Assembly (NCBI GenBank): GCA_013619105.1
Contig: JABXKU010000020.1
Span: forward strand, 1-61,829
Length of the DNA stretch: 61,829 bases
Direction of reading: 5' to 3'
Origin: Desulfuromonadales bacterium
GTDB lineage: Bacteria; Desulfobacterota; Desulfuromonadia; Desulfuromonadales; Syntrophotaleaceae
Of the stretch, positions 28,931-37,313 are shown in pieces; the stretch's first letter is position 1, and every line of letters starts with the position of its first letter. The notes below the pieces were generated by a model. It was given only the letters and a program-made list of their open reading frames with translations. It had not been told where the DNA came from and searched no databases. Both the position numbers and the translations under genes were made by a program.

Positions 28931-29962
28931 ATGAAAAATGTTGCCATGATCATCAGCCCGACCAGCAGAGGGGCAAGCGAAATTTCCCGCACTGTAATGG
29001 CCACTGGACTTTTTCAAAACATCGTCCATTGTGCGACTAAACAACAGATCTCTACGACCCTTGAACAACGTCTCGACATTATTTGTTGTCACTACCCACA
29101 CAAAGCTTCTGACCTATCTCCCTTATTGCTCAAACTTCAGGAACGGGATGAATGGCACGACATACCACTGCTGCTTTTCACCTCAAGTGACCTACAAAAC
29201 AAACGCATCAATGCACTTGAACTTGGTGCCAGCGACTGCCTTCCCCTTGACTTGAGTTGCCGTGAAGCTGGCGTGCAGATCGGCTGGCACCTGAAAAACA
29301 AGCACCGCATCGAGCTATTACGGCGATCTGAAGCGAATTTGGCCCACAAGGCAGTCACCGATGGCTTGACGGGACTCTTTAATCGCAGCTATTTCGATGC
29401 GAACCTCGACCAAAATCTATCCCTGGCTCATCGCACAAGCAGGCCCCTGACTCTGCTTCTTGCCGACCTGGATCACTTTAAAACGATCAATGACACCCAT
29501 GGCCACCTGGCCGGGGACCGAACACTACAATGTTTTGCCGATCTACTGAAACAATCGGCCCGCAGATCAGATATCGTGTGCCGTTATGGAGGCGAGGAAT
29601 TTGCCGTAATTTTGCCGGAATGCGACCCCGACCAAGCCTTCCTGGCGGCTGAAAGATTACGTGAAAAAATATCCAGATACGATTTTGGATTTCCACTCAC
29701 AGTGAGCATCGGACTGGCCGCCACAACCAGTAACTGTCGATATAGTCCGACACAGCTACTAGAGCAAGCAGACCTCGCTTTGTACAGTGCCAAGGAAAAA
29801 GGACGCAATCGCACAGAAACATTTCCAACTCCGTTTATCGAGAACCTTCCGACGGGAATTCATCTTTCCCATGGATCCCATGCCCCTAGTTACAATCTTC
29901 CTCAGATCTTACGGAGGTCAATCTCCGCATTGCGCAAAGTAGCACGGTATTCATTTAGTTAG
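28931..29962 (+). CDS. Pseudo-receiver GGDEF diguanylate cyclase (PleD-like)
   Basis: A 343-residue protein with an N-terminal receiver-like domain (about 3-125) and a GGDEF domain (about 140-300). The GGEEF motif is intact, with RRSD five residues before it, so cyclase activity with product inhibition is expected. The receiver is degenerate: the first acidic pair is replaced (MIISPTSRG), and the phospho-acceptor position reads DIICCHYPHK without an Asp. It probably works as a protein-interaction or ligand domain. Expression from a perfect sigma-54 promoter, next to an NtrC-family activator, links it to the flagellar regulon. Confidence 0.9.
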   Translation: MKNVAMIISPTSRGASEISRTVMATGLFQNIVHCATKQQISTTLEQRLDIICCHYPHKASDLSPLLLKLQERDEWHDIPLLLFTSSDLQNKRINALELGASDCLPLDLSCREAGVQIGWHLKNKHRIELLRRSEANLAHKAVTDGLTGLFNRSYFDANLDQNLSLAHRTSRPLTLLLADLDHFKTINDTHGHLAGDRTLQCFADLLKQSARRSDIVCRYGGEEFAVILPECDPDQAFLAAERLREKISRYDFGFPLTVSIGLAATTSNCRYSPTQLLEQADLALYSAKEKGRNRTETFPTPFIENLPTGIHLSHGSHAPSYNLPQILRRSISALRKVARYSFS

Positions 29963-30277
29963 GCAGCTACCCCGGCAGACAACTGAGCCCCCCTCAGGCC
30001 TCAGGCAACACCCCCAACGCCCTTGCCCTTGCCAGAATTGCAAGACCATAACCACCCCCCTGAGCCATTCAGCTTTGACATAGCCTCTTCTTCAAAACCA
30101 TTCCTACCATTTTGATAGAGAAATGTCTTTTTTAGCCTGCCAAGTTTTGATAGGATAGATAGCTGTAGTCCCTTAAGTGTTTTAACTTCCAAACCACTAG
30201 CCTTTCGCAACTAGTTTTCAAAGAAGGCTTACCAGATATTTCAGCCGACATTTACCTAATCCGACGGATAAACCACA

Positions 30278-31717
30278 ATGCAGCAAGACTCTTTACGAAG
30301 CATCCTTCTGGTAAGCGCCGACAGCTCTAAACGTGAAGACCTTGCGGTTCTGTTACGGGAAAGGAACGACTGTTTGGTCCTGGAGGCAAAGACCCCGGAC
30401 GAAGCCGTTGAGATTGCTCTTAATGAAGAAATCAGCGTACTGCTATCGGACCTTTTTCTGCCCCAGAAAAAAGGTATCGAGCTATTAAAAAAGATCCAGA
30501 CCGCAAATCCCCAGGTCGTGGTCCTGGCCGGGGTTCCAGTAGATGATCGCAACGCCCAGGTTGAGGTACTCAAGGCAGGTGCTTTTTTTTGCATTAACAC
30601 GCCATACAACCCTGAAGAGGCCGTCATCGCAACATCAAGAGCATTCAGGCATTACGAGCTGTTGACCGACGGCGAACCCCAGGGCCGCAAGATTCGCAAG
30701 ACGGAAGGCTTTCACGGCATTATCGGTAATTCGTCAAAAATGCAACACCTGTTCAAATGCATTGAACAAATAGCCAAAGAAGGAACGGCTTCCGTTCTGA
30801 TATTAGGTGAAAGTGGAACCGGTAAAGAACTGGTGGCCCGAGCCGTTCACGCCCATGGTCCCCGACGGGGCAAGAACTTTGTTCCGGTCAACTGCGCAGC
30901 AATTCCAGAAGACCTTCTGGAAAGCGAACTTTTTGGCTACGTCAAGGGAGCTTTTACCGGAGCGACTCAATCGAAGATGGGACGCATTCAATACAGCCAT
31001 GGCGGCACCCTATTCCTCGATGAAATTGGAGACATGAAACCGTCCCTGCAGGCAAAACTGCTGCGAGTTATCCAGGAAAAGGAATTTGAACCGGTCGGTG
31101 GGATCAAACCGGTCCCGGTCGATGTGCGCATCGTCGCCGCAACCCATCGCAATCTAGAAAAGGCCGTCGAAGACGGCTTGTTTCGCGAAGACCTCTATTA
31201 TCGCCTCAATGTCGTCCCCGTCACCATTCCGCCGTTGCGAAACCGCAAAGAGGATGTACCGCTGCTGATAGAGCGCTTTGTCGCCATTGCTAACCGCAAT
31301 AAGAAACAGGGCCTGAAAGGGTTTTCACCTATTGCGATCGAGACGCTGCTCAGCTACCCATGGCCGGGAAATGTACGGGAGTTGGAAAACCTTGTACAAC
31401 GGATGGCAATTTTCTGTGCGGGAAAAAGCGTGGGACTGGAAGATCTGCCGGAAAAATACCAACAGGGCAGGAAAGAAGAACGACAGGACAACGTGGTTAA
31501 TTTCGCCGATGAACAGATGACCTTTAATCGTGAAGGAATCGACTTCAATTCCACCGTAAGCCGCTTCGAGAACAAGCTGATTCAGCATGCCCTGACACTA
31601 ACGGGCGGCAACAAGCGGGAAGCAGCCAAACTTCTTAATCTGAAACGGACCACTCTGATCGAGAAAATCAAACGTAAAAAAGAAGATAACGGCTCCCTGA
31701 CCGAACTGCTTTTCTGA
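30278..31717 (+). CDS. Sigma-54-dependent activator, NtrC/FlgR type
   Basis: A 479-residue three-domain protein: receiver (about 5-125), AAA+ sigma-54 interaction domain (about 150-390) and a C-terminal Fis-type helix-turn-helix (NKREAAKLLNLKRTTLIEKI). The AAA+ part has Walker A GESGTGKE, the sigma-54 contact loop GAFTGA and Walker B GGTLFLDEIGD. The receiver keeps the phospho-acceptor Asp (LLSDLFLPQKKG), but the conserved Lys position reads CINTPYNP, so phospho-signalling may be altered. Three sigma-54 promoters in the window, two of them before flagellar operons, make it a candidate flagellar master activator (inference). Confidence 0.92.
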   Translation: MQQDSLRSILLVSADSSKREDLAVLLRERNDCLVLEAKTPDEAVEIALNEEISVLLSDLFLPQKKGIELLKKIQTANPQVVVLAGVPVDDRNAQVEVLKAGAFFCINTPYNPEEAVIATSRAFRHYELLTDGEPQGRKIRKTEGFHGIIGNSSKMQHLFKCIEQIAKEGTASVLILGESGTGKELVARAVHAHGPRRGKNFVPVNCAAIPEDLLESELFGYVKGAFTGATQSKMGRIQYSHGGTLFLDEIGDMKPSLQAKLLRVIQEKEFEPVGGIKPVPVDVRIVAATHRNLEKAVEDGLFREDLYYRLNVVPVTIPPLRNRKEDVPLLIERFVAIANRNKKQGLKGFSPIAIETLLSYPWPGNVRELENLVQRMAIFCAGKSVGLEDLPEKYQQGRKEERQDNVVNFADEQMTFNREGIDFNSTVSRFENKLIQHALTLTGGNKREAAKLLNLKRTTLIEKIKRKKEDNGSLTELLF

Positions 31718-31737
31718 CCCGCCCCACCCGTCGATCA

Positions 31738-32910
31738 TCACACCGCGACATTCTGCACCGACTTAAAATTGGCTTCAACTTTTTCCAGGACTTCTTCTGC
31801 GCTAGCAGGAGTCACCAGAATGTCGCAGACCCCGTATTTCACTGCCTGCAACACCTTGCTTCGAGTCCACTGGCTGCCGGCGGCTATCAGGGGGACCGAC
31901 TCGCCAAAGGCAGTGCGCACCTTGATGGCAACAGAAAAGCTCTGCTCACCAATCTCGTCCATGACCAGAACCAGCCCCTTTACCCTACCGCTCAGCGTCT
32001 TCGACAGATCCTTAAAGTTTTCCTTACGGTCGACCAAGGTGGCCTTGTAACCATGCTCATTGATCATGGCACTGATGGTCTGGCCATGACTAGCGTCGAT
32101 AGCAACCACCAGAATAACCGGTTCTGCTCCAGCTAGGGCACGCTCATCCCCCATGGAGATCGGCTGCCCTGGTCGAACCGGCCTAGTGGTCGAGGTCGTC
32201 TCCACAGCAACGCCGGCCGCAGAGCTACTGTCCGGCGAAAGTTCACCCAACAACGCCGCAGCTTCTTCTGGGTTGACCAACCGGCCAGAAGTCGACCCTG
32301 CATCGTCGCTGGGACTTGTTTCGAGGTCCAGAGCTTCCGGAACCGTTATCCCGAGCAGCGCTGCCGGAAAGAGCAATACCAGATCATCCAATGCCTTGCC
32401 ATCGAGGGCAACAGGATAAGCGGCTTTGAGATACAGGCCCGGCGGAAAGGGTTCCGGCGCGTCCATCTTGATCTTGGAGGGGACGAGGGCTTCCAAGCCG
32501 TCCATTTTGAAGTGAAGCTTTTCTGGATAAAGCTCCTCGAAGGATGAGCACAATTCGCCCGAGACTATATTGGCAATTTCACCGAAGGAATCAACCTCCT
32601 CCTCGCCAAAGGCCTCCTTTTTGACCCGTTCCTCCAGTTCGGCTGGCGGTAGCATAATGAGGGTGCCACCAAGATGAACCGCATCCTTGAGCCGACAGAA
32701 AACGTAGATGTAGCCATCGTGGTCACCGCTGACGATCATGCGAACCATGACCTGCTTTTTGCGGGACTGGTCGAAAAACTCCTTTTTGGAGAGCAGGATG
32801 CTCGTCGGCGCCGGCAGTTCCAGTTCGCAACCGAGCATGCCCCCAAGGCCAATAGCGACCTTGTTGCCCACTTCCTCAAGAACATCTGTAATGATCGGAT
32901 CTATTTCCAT
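31738..32910 (-). CDS. CheX-like domain fused to a degenerate receiver
   Basis: A 390-residue protein. The N-terminal 200 residues form a CheC/CheX-type domain with the phosphatase signature E111-x2-N114 (FGEIANIVSGELC). A Ser/Thr/Ala-rich linker (about 205-265) follows, then a receiver-like fold (about 268-385: VILVVAIDASHGQTISAMIN, with an Asp in LVLVMDEIGE). The conserved Lys of receivers is replaced (ILVTPASAEEV). It may be a self-contained phosphatase-plus-substrate or a scaffold. It is separated from the che operon by 217 bp and a terminator, and converges closely (20 nt) with the NtrC-type gene. Confidence 0.8.
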   Translation of the reverse strand: MEIDPIITDVLEEVGNKVAIGLGGMLGCELELPAPTSILLSKKEFFDQSRKKQVMVRMIVSGDHDGYIYVFCRLKDAVHLGGTLIMLPPAELEERVKKEAFGEEEVDSFGEIANIVSGELCSSFEELYPEKLHFKMDGLEALVPSKIKMDAPEPFPPGLYLKAAYPVALDGKALDDLVLLFPAALLGITVPEALDLETSPSDDAGSTSGRLVNPEEAAALLGELSPDSSSAAGVAVETTSTTRPVRPGQPISMGDERALAGAEPVILVVAIDASHGQTISAMINEHGYKATLVDRKENFKDLSKTLSGRVKGLVLVMDEIGEQSFSVAIKVRTAFGESVPLIAAGSQWTRSKVLQAVKYGVCDILVTPASAEEVLEKVEANFKSVQNVAV

Positions 32911-33064
32911 GGGTGCAACTCTATCAATTTATCCACCGGCATACAAGCTGTGCTTCGGCACAACTTTTTGAAGGCCTAAGAACCACACATCCAACATTTG
33001 AAACCTCACCAGTCGTACTGAACGGACAGCAGTCAAGACCATGCAGTGCCTGAGACAAAACAAT

Positions 33065-33106
33065 AGGGCCGGACAAGCTTCATCCTTACTGAAACTGCCC
33101 GGCCCT
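33065..33106 (-). terminator. Terminator at the end of the chemotaxis operon
   Basis: AGGGCCGG (33065-33072) pairs with CCGGCCCT (33099-33106) around a 26-nt loop. On the minus strand it is followed by ATTGTTTTGT. It lies just after the last gene (cheX at 33128) of the cheA-to-cheX run. Confidence 0.6.
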
Positions 33107-33127
33107 GAGCAATCAAACTGGAAGATC

Positions 33128-33583
33128 TTATTTCTGTAGATGAAATTCCACTAAAAACTCCCCACCTTCAATAGAAAAGGGCATGCTCACCCCATCGCTG
33201 TCGGTGAGACAATCGATTTCATATTCTGCGCCGCACACCACCGAAGGGATCGACAATTTAAATTCCTGACCCTGTTCCGTCAAGTCGGCCTTGATGCTAC
33301 CGGCTACCATATTGGCCAACTCACCAATAGCATCCTTCACATCGTCGTCCACTTCGGTAACTTCCATCATCAAAAAGCTACTGGTAATGATTAGGGCGGT
33401 AGACGCTGGAATGTGAATGGCCAACATCCCTTTGTTAGCGCCTGCCATACCGACAATGGCACTAACGGAATCAACGAAACCCTTGGCTCTTTCAGTTACT
33501 GCCTGCCCAGGGCTGGCTTCCATCATCAACATGGTCTGGAAGATTTCCTGAGTTGCCTGACTAATACTCTTGTTCAAATCCAC
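33128..33583 (-). CDS. cheX: CheX-type phosphatase (copy 1)
   Basis: A 151-residue single-domain CheX-like protein with one active-site pair, E88-x2-N91, in AIGELANMVAGSIK. CheX dimers dephosphorylate CheY-P. It is the last gene of the che operon and follows a stand-alone receiver by 14 nt, so that receiver is the likely substrate (inference). The start ATG 33583 has AAGGAG rather far (11 nt) upstream. It is only distantly similar to the second CheX-like gene at 34020. Confidence 0.85.
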   Translation of the reverse strand: MDLNKSISQATQEIFQTMLMMEASPGQAVTERAKGFVDSVSAIVGMAGANKGMLAIHIPASTALIITSSFLMMEVTEVDDDVKDAIGELANMVAGSIKADLTEQGQEFKLSIPSVVCGAEYEIDCLTDSDGVSMPFSIEGGEFLVEFHLQK

Positions 33584-33597
33584 AGATCAACTCCTTA

Positions 33598-33969
33598 TTA
33601 CAGAAGGCTCCCCAGGGTCTCTTGAATCTGGTCCGGGGTGAAGGGCTTTTTGATGCTGCCAGCGGCGCCAAGACTCTTGGCTTCGTCAAGGATATCCGCT
33701 CCTGCTTCAGTGGTGATCATCACCACCGGGATATCCTTGATCTTTGGATCGGCCTGCTTCTGCCGCAAAAACTCGATACCGTCCATTACCGGCATATTAA
33801 TATCGCTAAGGATGATATCGACCGTTTCTCCGGCCAAAACGTCGAGGGCCGCCTGCCCATCGCCCGCCTCAAGAATGGTCTCAAAGTCAAGGCCGGCCTG
33901 ACGCAGCGAGCGGGTGACGATTTTTCGCATCGTGTTGGAGTCATCGATGATCAGTACTTTTTTCCCCAT
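33598..33969 (-). CDS. cheY: CheY-type response regulator (copy 1)
   Basis: A 123-residue stand-alone receiver with all key residues: acidic pair in VLIIDDSNTMRKIV, phospho-acceptor Asp in IILSDINMPVMDG, Thr/Ser in VVMITTEAG and Lys in SIKKPFTPDQI. It matches CheY architecture with no output domain. GAGGGG lies upstream of the ATG. Being in the cheA operon and next to cheX makes it a likely motor-binding CheY or a phosphate sink; which of the two receivers binds FliM cannot be told from sequence. Confidence 0.9.
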   Translation of the reverse strand: MGKKVLIIDDSNTMRKIVTRSLRQAGLDFETILEAGDGQAALDVLAGETVDIILSDINMPVMDGIEFLRQKQADPKIKDIPVVMITTEAGADILDEAKSLGAAGSIKKPFTPDQIQETLGSLL

Positions 33970-34019
33970 TATTTTCCCCTCTCAAATTAACTGTTGTTGA
34001 AAATGATGATCTTTCCTCG

Positions 34020-34490
34020 TTAAGACTGTTCAGCAATAAAAAATCCATCCCCGGCCAAAGCCAGGGAGAACATATGGTTATCTATCTGGAAATCCCATCG
34101 TTTTAATTCAAACGGATTGTCTTCCTGGCCAACGAGCACCTGCTCAGGCAAGCCCAGGCTATAGGTCTGATCTTCAGGCAAATAGGCGTTCAAAAAGAGA
34201 CCGGCAATGGTGTTGATCAGCTCACACAGCATATCGAGCAGCATCTGTTCTGAAAGCTCTTCCTCTGGCATAATATAGACTGTGGAAACAATCTTAGCCA
34301 AGAGAGGCTTGGGCATCAGTAGATACAGCTCGCCCTGAACAGGGTCATGAACCAGCAACCTGGTGACAGCCATCTCCTCCGCAGGATAACGTTTAGCCCC
34401 TTCAACCTCTTGACTGACTTCCATGAAAGCCATATTTTCAAGGGTCGTGGCTATGGCCCGACACACATCCTGCTCCAGTTTTTCCGACAT
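34020..34490 (-). CDS. CheX-like phosphatase (copy 2)
   Basis: A 156-residue single-domain protein of the CheC/CheX superfamily. The active-site pair E90-x2-N93 lies in DMLCELINTIAGLFLNAYLP. The N-terminal helix and sheet (YLLMPKPLLAKIVSTVYIM) fit a CheX fold, but the sequence is divergent, hence the open symbol. GGGAG precedes the ATG. It lies 14 nt after a second stand-alone receiver, repeating the receiver-CheX order found immediately downstream. Confidence 0.75.
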   Translation of the reverse strand: MSEKLEQDVCRAIATTLENMAFMEVSQEVEGAKRYPAEEMAVTRLLVHDPVQGELYLLMPKPLLAKIVSTVYIMPEEELSEQMLLDMLCELINTIAGLFLNAYLPEDQTYSLGLPEQVLVGQEDNPFELKRWDFQIDNHMFSLALAGDGFFIAEQS

Positions 34491-34504
34491 AGTTTCTCCC
34501 TTGC

Positions 34505-34876
34505 TCAGGACATCAACGACTGAAGGGCAGCCATCAGGACTGACGGCGAAACGGGCTTATTCAACACACCAAAAGCACCGAGTGCTGTCAATTCCTGCTC
34601 CTTCGCCGGATTACCAGCGCTGGTGATCACTAGCACGGGTATATCATGCAAACGGGGGCTACTCTTTACCCACTTAAGCAGGGTCGCTCCATCCATAACC
34701 GGCATATTCAGGTCAGTCAGCAGCAGATCAGTATCTTCCTCTTTAAGCAGGGACAGAGCTTCGCGACCATTTTCCGCTTCTACCAGCGTAGCCTCGCCCA
34801 AACCGATAATCTCCAGACAACGACGAATAAACATCCGTGCCGTTGCTGAGTCATCTGCTATGACGATCCGATTCAT
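34505..34876 (-). CDS. CheY-type response regulator (copy 2)
   Basis: A 123-residue stand-alone receiver with an intact site: RIVIADDSATARMFI, LLLTDLNMPVMDG, VLVITSAGNP and GVLNKPVSPSVL. It differs from the other operon receiver at most surface positions, so it is not a recent duplicate. It lies 15 nt after the HDOD gene and 14 nt before the second CheX-like gene, in one continuous operon. Confidence 0.9.
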   Translation of the reverse strand: MNRIVIADDSATARMFIRRCLEIIGLGEATLVEAENGREALSLLKEEDTDLLLTDLNMPVMDGATLLKWVKSSPRLHDIPVLVITSAGNPAKEQELTALGAFGVLNKPVSPSVLMAALQSLMS

Positions 34877-34891
34877 TCCTTATTCCTCCTC

Positions 34892-35755
34892 TTAGCTTAC
34901 TAAAGACGCTTCCGCCTTACTGAACTCCTCTTCGGAGTTCAGTACGATTTCGGCGAGAACGTTCGGTGAGAGATTAAAAAATTCCTGATATCCAGGATCA
35001 AGCTGATACTTCAGGCCGTCACTCCCCGTATCGCAGCCGGCCATCATGGAAACAATGTCACCGACGTGCACGGCATAGACCAGCGGCTGCATACACTCGA
35101 TGGCTTCAGCAGGGTGGTGGTGATGCAGAATCACCGCCTGCAACGATTCGGGCAACTGCCAATGGCGAGCCATCTCATACCCCACTTCGGTATGATCTAG
35201 GCCGGCCAGATCCTGTTCGGCCATCAGGTAGTCACTGACGATCCCCTGCTCGATCTGACCGAGAGCTTCCAGGGAGGCGTCTTTCCAAAAGGTGGCGAAG
35301 ACCGACTTGCCAATATCGTGCAATAGGCCGCCGGTAAAGGCCAGATCGAGGTCGAAGTTCCCATTGGCATATCGAGCGACTTCCCGGGAAGCGATTGCAG
35401 TGAAAAGATCGTGGCGCCAAAGACCACCCGGTTCGCTCTGATAGCCTTCAAGGGGCTTGCTAAACAACTGGCCGGTGTTCTCCTGCACCGCGATACTGAC
35501 CACCATGCGTTCGCCGAGATAGGAGAGGGCCCGATCGATGGAGGTAACCTCCTTCACCAGGCCATAGACCGGCGAATTGACCGCCTTCAGCACCCGCATG
35601 GTCAATGCCGAATCGAACTTGACGATCTTAATGACATCTTCAAGCTCATGATCGGGGTCGGAAATCACCTGCAGCAACTGTAAGGCAGCGGATGAAAAAA
35701 GGGGCAATTTTTCAATCGCCTGGCGAACGGCCTCGCGATCCACAACTTTGCTCAT
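34892..35755 (-). CDS. HDOD-domain protein of the chemotaxis operon
   Basis: A 287-residue protein consisting mostly of an HDOD domain (LPLFSSAALQLLQVISDPDH, then FDSALTMRVLKAVNSPVYG), with helical repeats and a mid-protein GGLLHDIGKSVFA that looks like a degenerate HD signature. HDOD proteins occur in che and c-di-GMP pathways, but their biochemical role is open. I use ATG 35755 (MSKVVDREAVRQ) after AAGAAGG. An alternative ATG at 35770 overlaps the cheD stop in ATGA. It is co-transcribed with cheD and the receivers. Confidence 0.85.
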   Translation of the reverse strand: MSKVVDREAVRQAIEKLPLFSSAALQLLQVISDPDHELEDVIKIVKFDSALTMRVLKAVNSPVYGLVKEVTSIDRALSYLGERMVVSIAVQENTGQLFSKPLEGYQSEPGGLWRHDLFTAIASREVARYANGNFDLDLAFTGGLLHDIGKSVFATFWKDASLEALGQIEQGIVSDYLMAEQDLAGLDHTEVGYEMARHWQLPESLQAVILHHHHPAEAIECMQPLVYAVHVGDIVSMMAGCDTGSDGLKYQLDPGYQEFFNLSPNVLAEIVLNSEEEFSKAEASLVS

Positions 35756-35766
35756 AACACCTTCTT

Positions 35767-36255
35767 TCATACTTCCCACTGCCCACGTCCGGGGCAATTG
35801 ACGATGACTTTGCCGGTATCGACGAACACGGAAACGGTTCGGCTGTGATTGCCGCCCACGTCTTCGGCCAAGGGTCCCAGGCCATAAGCCCAGAGATGTT
35901 TTTTCAGTGCAAGCACATTGCGCTTACCGATGTTGAAGGTGTCGTTATGGTCCATGATCGATGCACCACCGACCAACTTAACCACCAAACCGCGACCGTT
36001 AGCCGGCGAACCGAGCCTGGCCATTTCCTGAATCAGCAGAGGCAGGCCAAGATCGGCAAAATATCCGGGACGCTGCCGAGCCTTGGCTTCATTAATGCTC
36101 GAATCAGGAAGAGCCACGTGGACCATCCCTACAGCTTTGGTGCGGGGGTCGAGCAAAATAGCCGCCACACAGGACCCCAGGGCAAAGGTTTTGACCTCCC
36201 CTCCCGGATGTTTGGCGGCGCCGTAATCTCCTATTCCCAATATTGATTGACTCAT
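35767..36255 (-). CDS. cheD: Chemoreceptor glutamine deamidase CheD
   Basis: A 162-residue protein matching CheD. The catalytic Cys29 is in TFALGSCVAAILLD and His46 in GMVHVALPDS, with a conserved GGASI box and an N-terminal loop. It deamidates Gln residues on chemoreceptors and, in other bacteria, also stimulates CheC. Given the several CheX-type genes here, that second role could matter. The start overlaps the cheB stop in ATGA, and the stop is followed closely by the HDOD gene. Confidence 0.93.
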   Translation of the reverse strand: MSQSILGIGDYGAAKHPGGEVKTFALGSCVAAILLDPRTKAVGMVHVALPDSSINEAKARQRPGYFADLGLPLLIQEMARLGSPANGRGLVVKLVGGASIMDHNDTFNIGKRNVLALKKHLWAYGLGPLAEDVGGNHSRTVSVFVDTGKVIVNCPGRGQWEV

Positions 36256-37313
36256 GATTTCCGTTCTGAAAGTAAATCGATAACAGCAGGCGCGATACGA
36301 TCCAATGGCAAAAGACGCTCTGCTCCACCCCGCTCATAAGCCACCTTCGGCATACCAAAGACGACCGAAGTCGCTTCATCCTGAGCCAGATTTCTTGCTC
36401 CAGCCTCGCGCATAGCCAGCATTCCAGCTGCGCCGTCTGACCCCATGCCGGTAAGCATTACACCGACAGCGTTGCTACCAACATTCTGCGCTACCGAATG
36501 CATCAGCACATCGACGGACGGACAGTGACCGCTGACATTTTCGCCAGCTTGGCAATGCACCTGATAGAGTCCGCCGGAACGAATGACCCGCATATGCAAC
36601 CCACCCGGACTAACCAGAATCCGCCCAGGCATCACCCTGTCGCCATTCTCAGCTTCCTTAACCTCCATAGCGCACAGTTGATTGAGACGATCTGCAAACA
36701 TCTTAGTAAAACCAGCCGGCATATGCTGAACAATAACTACCCCAGGCATACTCACTGGAAACTGGGTGACCATTTGGCGAATAGCCTCAGTACCTCCGGT
36801 CGAGGCACCGATGGCGACGACCTTATCGGTCGATTCGGCCAAAGCTCTTTGCGGGATCTGGGAAGTTGGTGCAGAACGAACAGCCTGTTTGTTTTTCCAA
36901 TGGGAAACATTGGCACGGGAAGTCTGTTTGACCTTAGCTCGCAAGTCCTGCAGCATGCTGGCCAGGCCCCGGGCCAGATCGGTCGATGGCTTGGCAACAA
37001 AATCAACAGCACCCGCATCCAACGCATCGAGGGTGATCTGTTTACCTCGCTGAGTCAGCGAACTGACCATCAATACCGGAATCGGACATTGCGGCATCAA
37101 GCGGCGCAAAAAATCGACCCCATCCATGCGCGGCATTTCCACGTCAAGTGTCATTACATCCGGTTTCAATTGCACGATTTTGTCGCGAGCCACGTAGGGA
37201 TCGGAGGCCGTCCCAACGACCTCAATCTCCGGATCCATGCCCAGACCTTTGGACAGAAGCTGGCGCACCAGCGCAGAATCATCGACAATCAGGACGCGAA
37301 TCTTTCGACTCAT
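36252..37313 (-). CDS. cheB: Protein-glutamate methylesterase CheB
   Basis: A 353-residue protein with an N-terminal receiver (RVLIVDDSALVRQLL, Asp in MTLDVEMPRMDG, Lys in FVAKPSTDLARG), a basic linker and a C-terminal methylesterase domain. The catalytic triad residues are visible: Ser171 in GASTGG, His in VIVQHMPAGFTKMFADRL and Asp in LTGMGSDGAAGM. Phosphorylated CheB removes methyl groups from chemoreceptors for adaptation. It overlaps cheR upstream and cheD downstream by 4 nt each. Confidence 0.96.
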   Translation of the reverse strand: MSRKIRVLIVDDSALVRQLLSKGLGMDPEIEVVGTASDPYVARDKIVQLKPDVMTLDVEMPRMDGVDFLRRLMPQCPIPVLMVSSLTQRGKQITLDALDAGAVDFVAKPSTDLARGLASMLQDLRAKVKQTSRANVSHWKNKQAVRSAPTSQIPQRALAESTDKVVAIGASTGGTEAIRQMVTQFPVSMPGVVIVQHMPAGFTKMFADRLNQLCAMEVKEAENGDRVMPGRILVSPGGLHMRVIRSGGLYQVHCQAGENVSGHCPSVDVLMHSVAQNVGSNAVGVMLTGMGSDGAAGMLAMREAGARNLAQDEATSVVFGMPKVAYERGGAERLLPLDRIAPAVIDLLSERKS

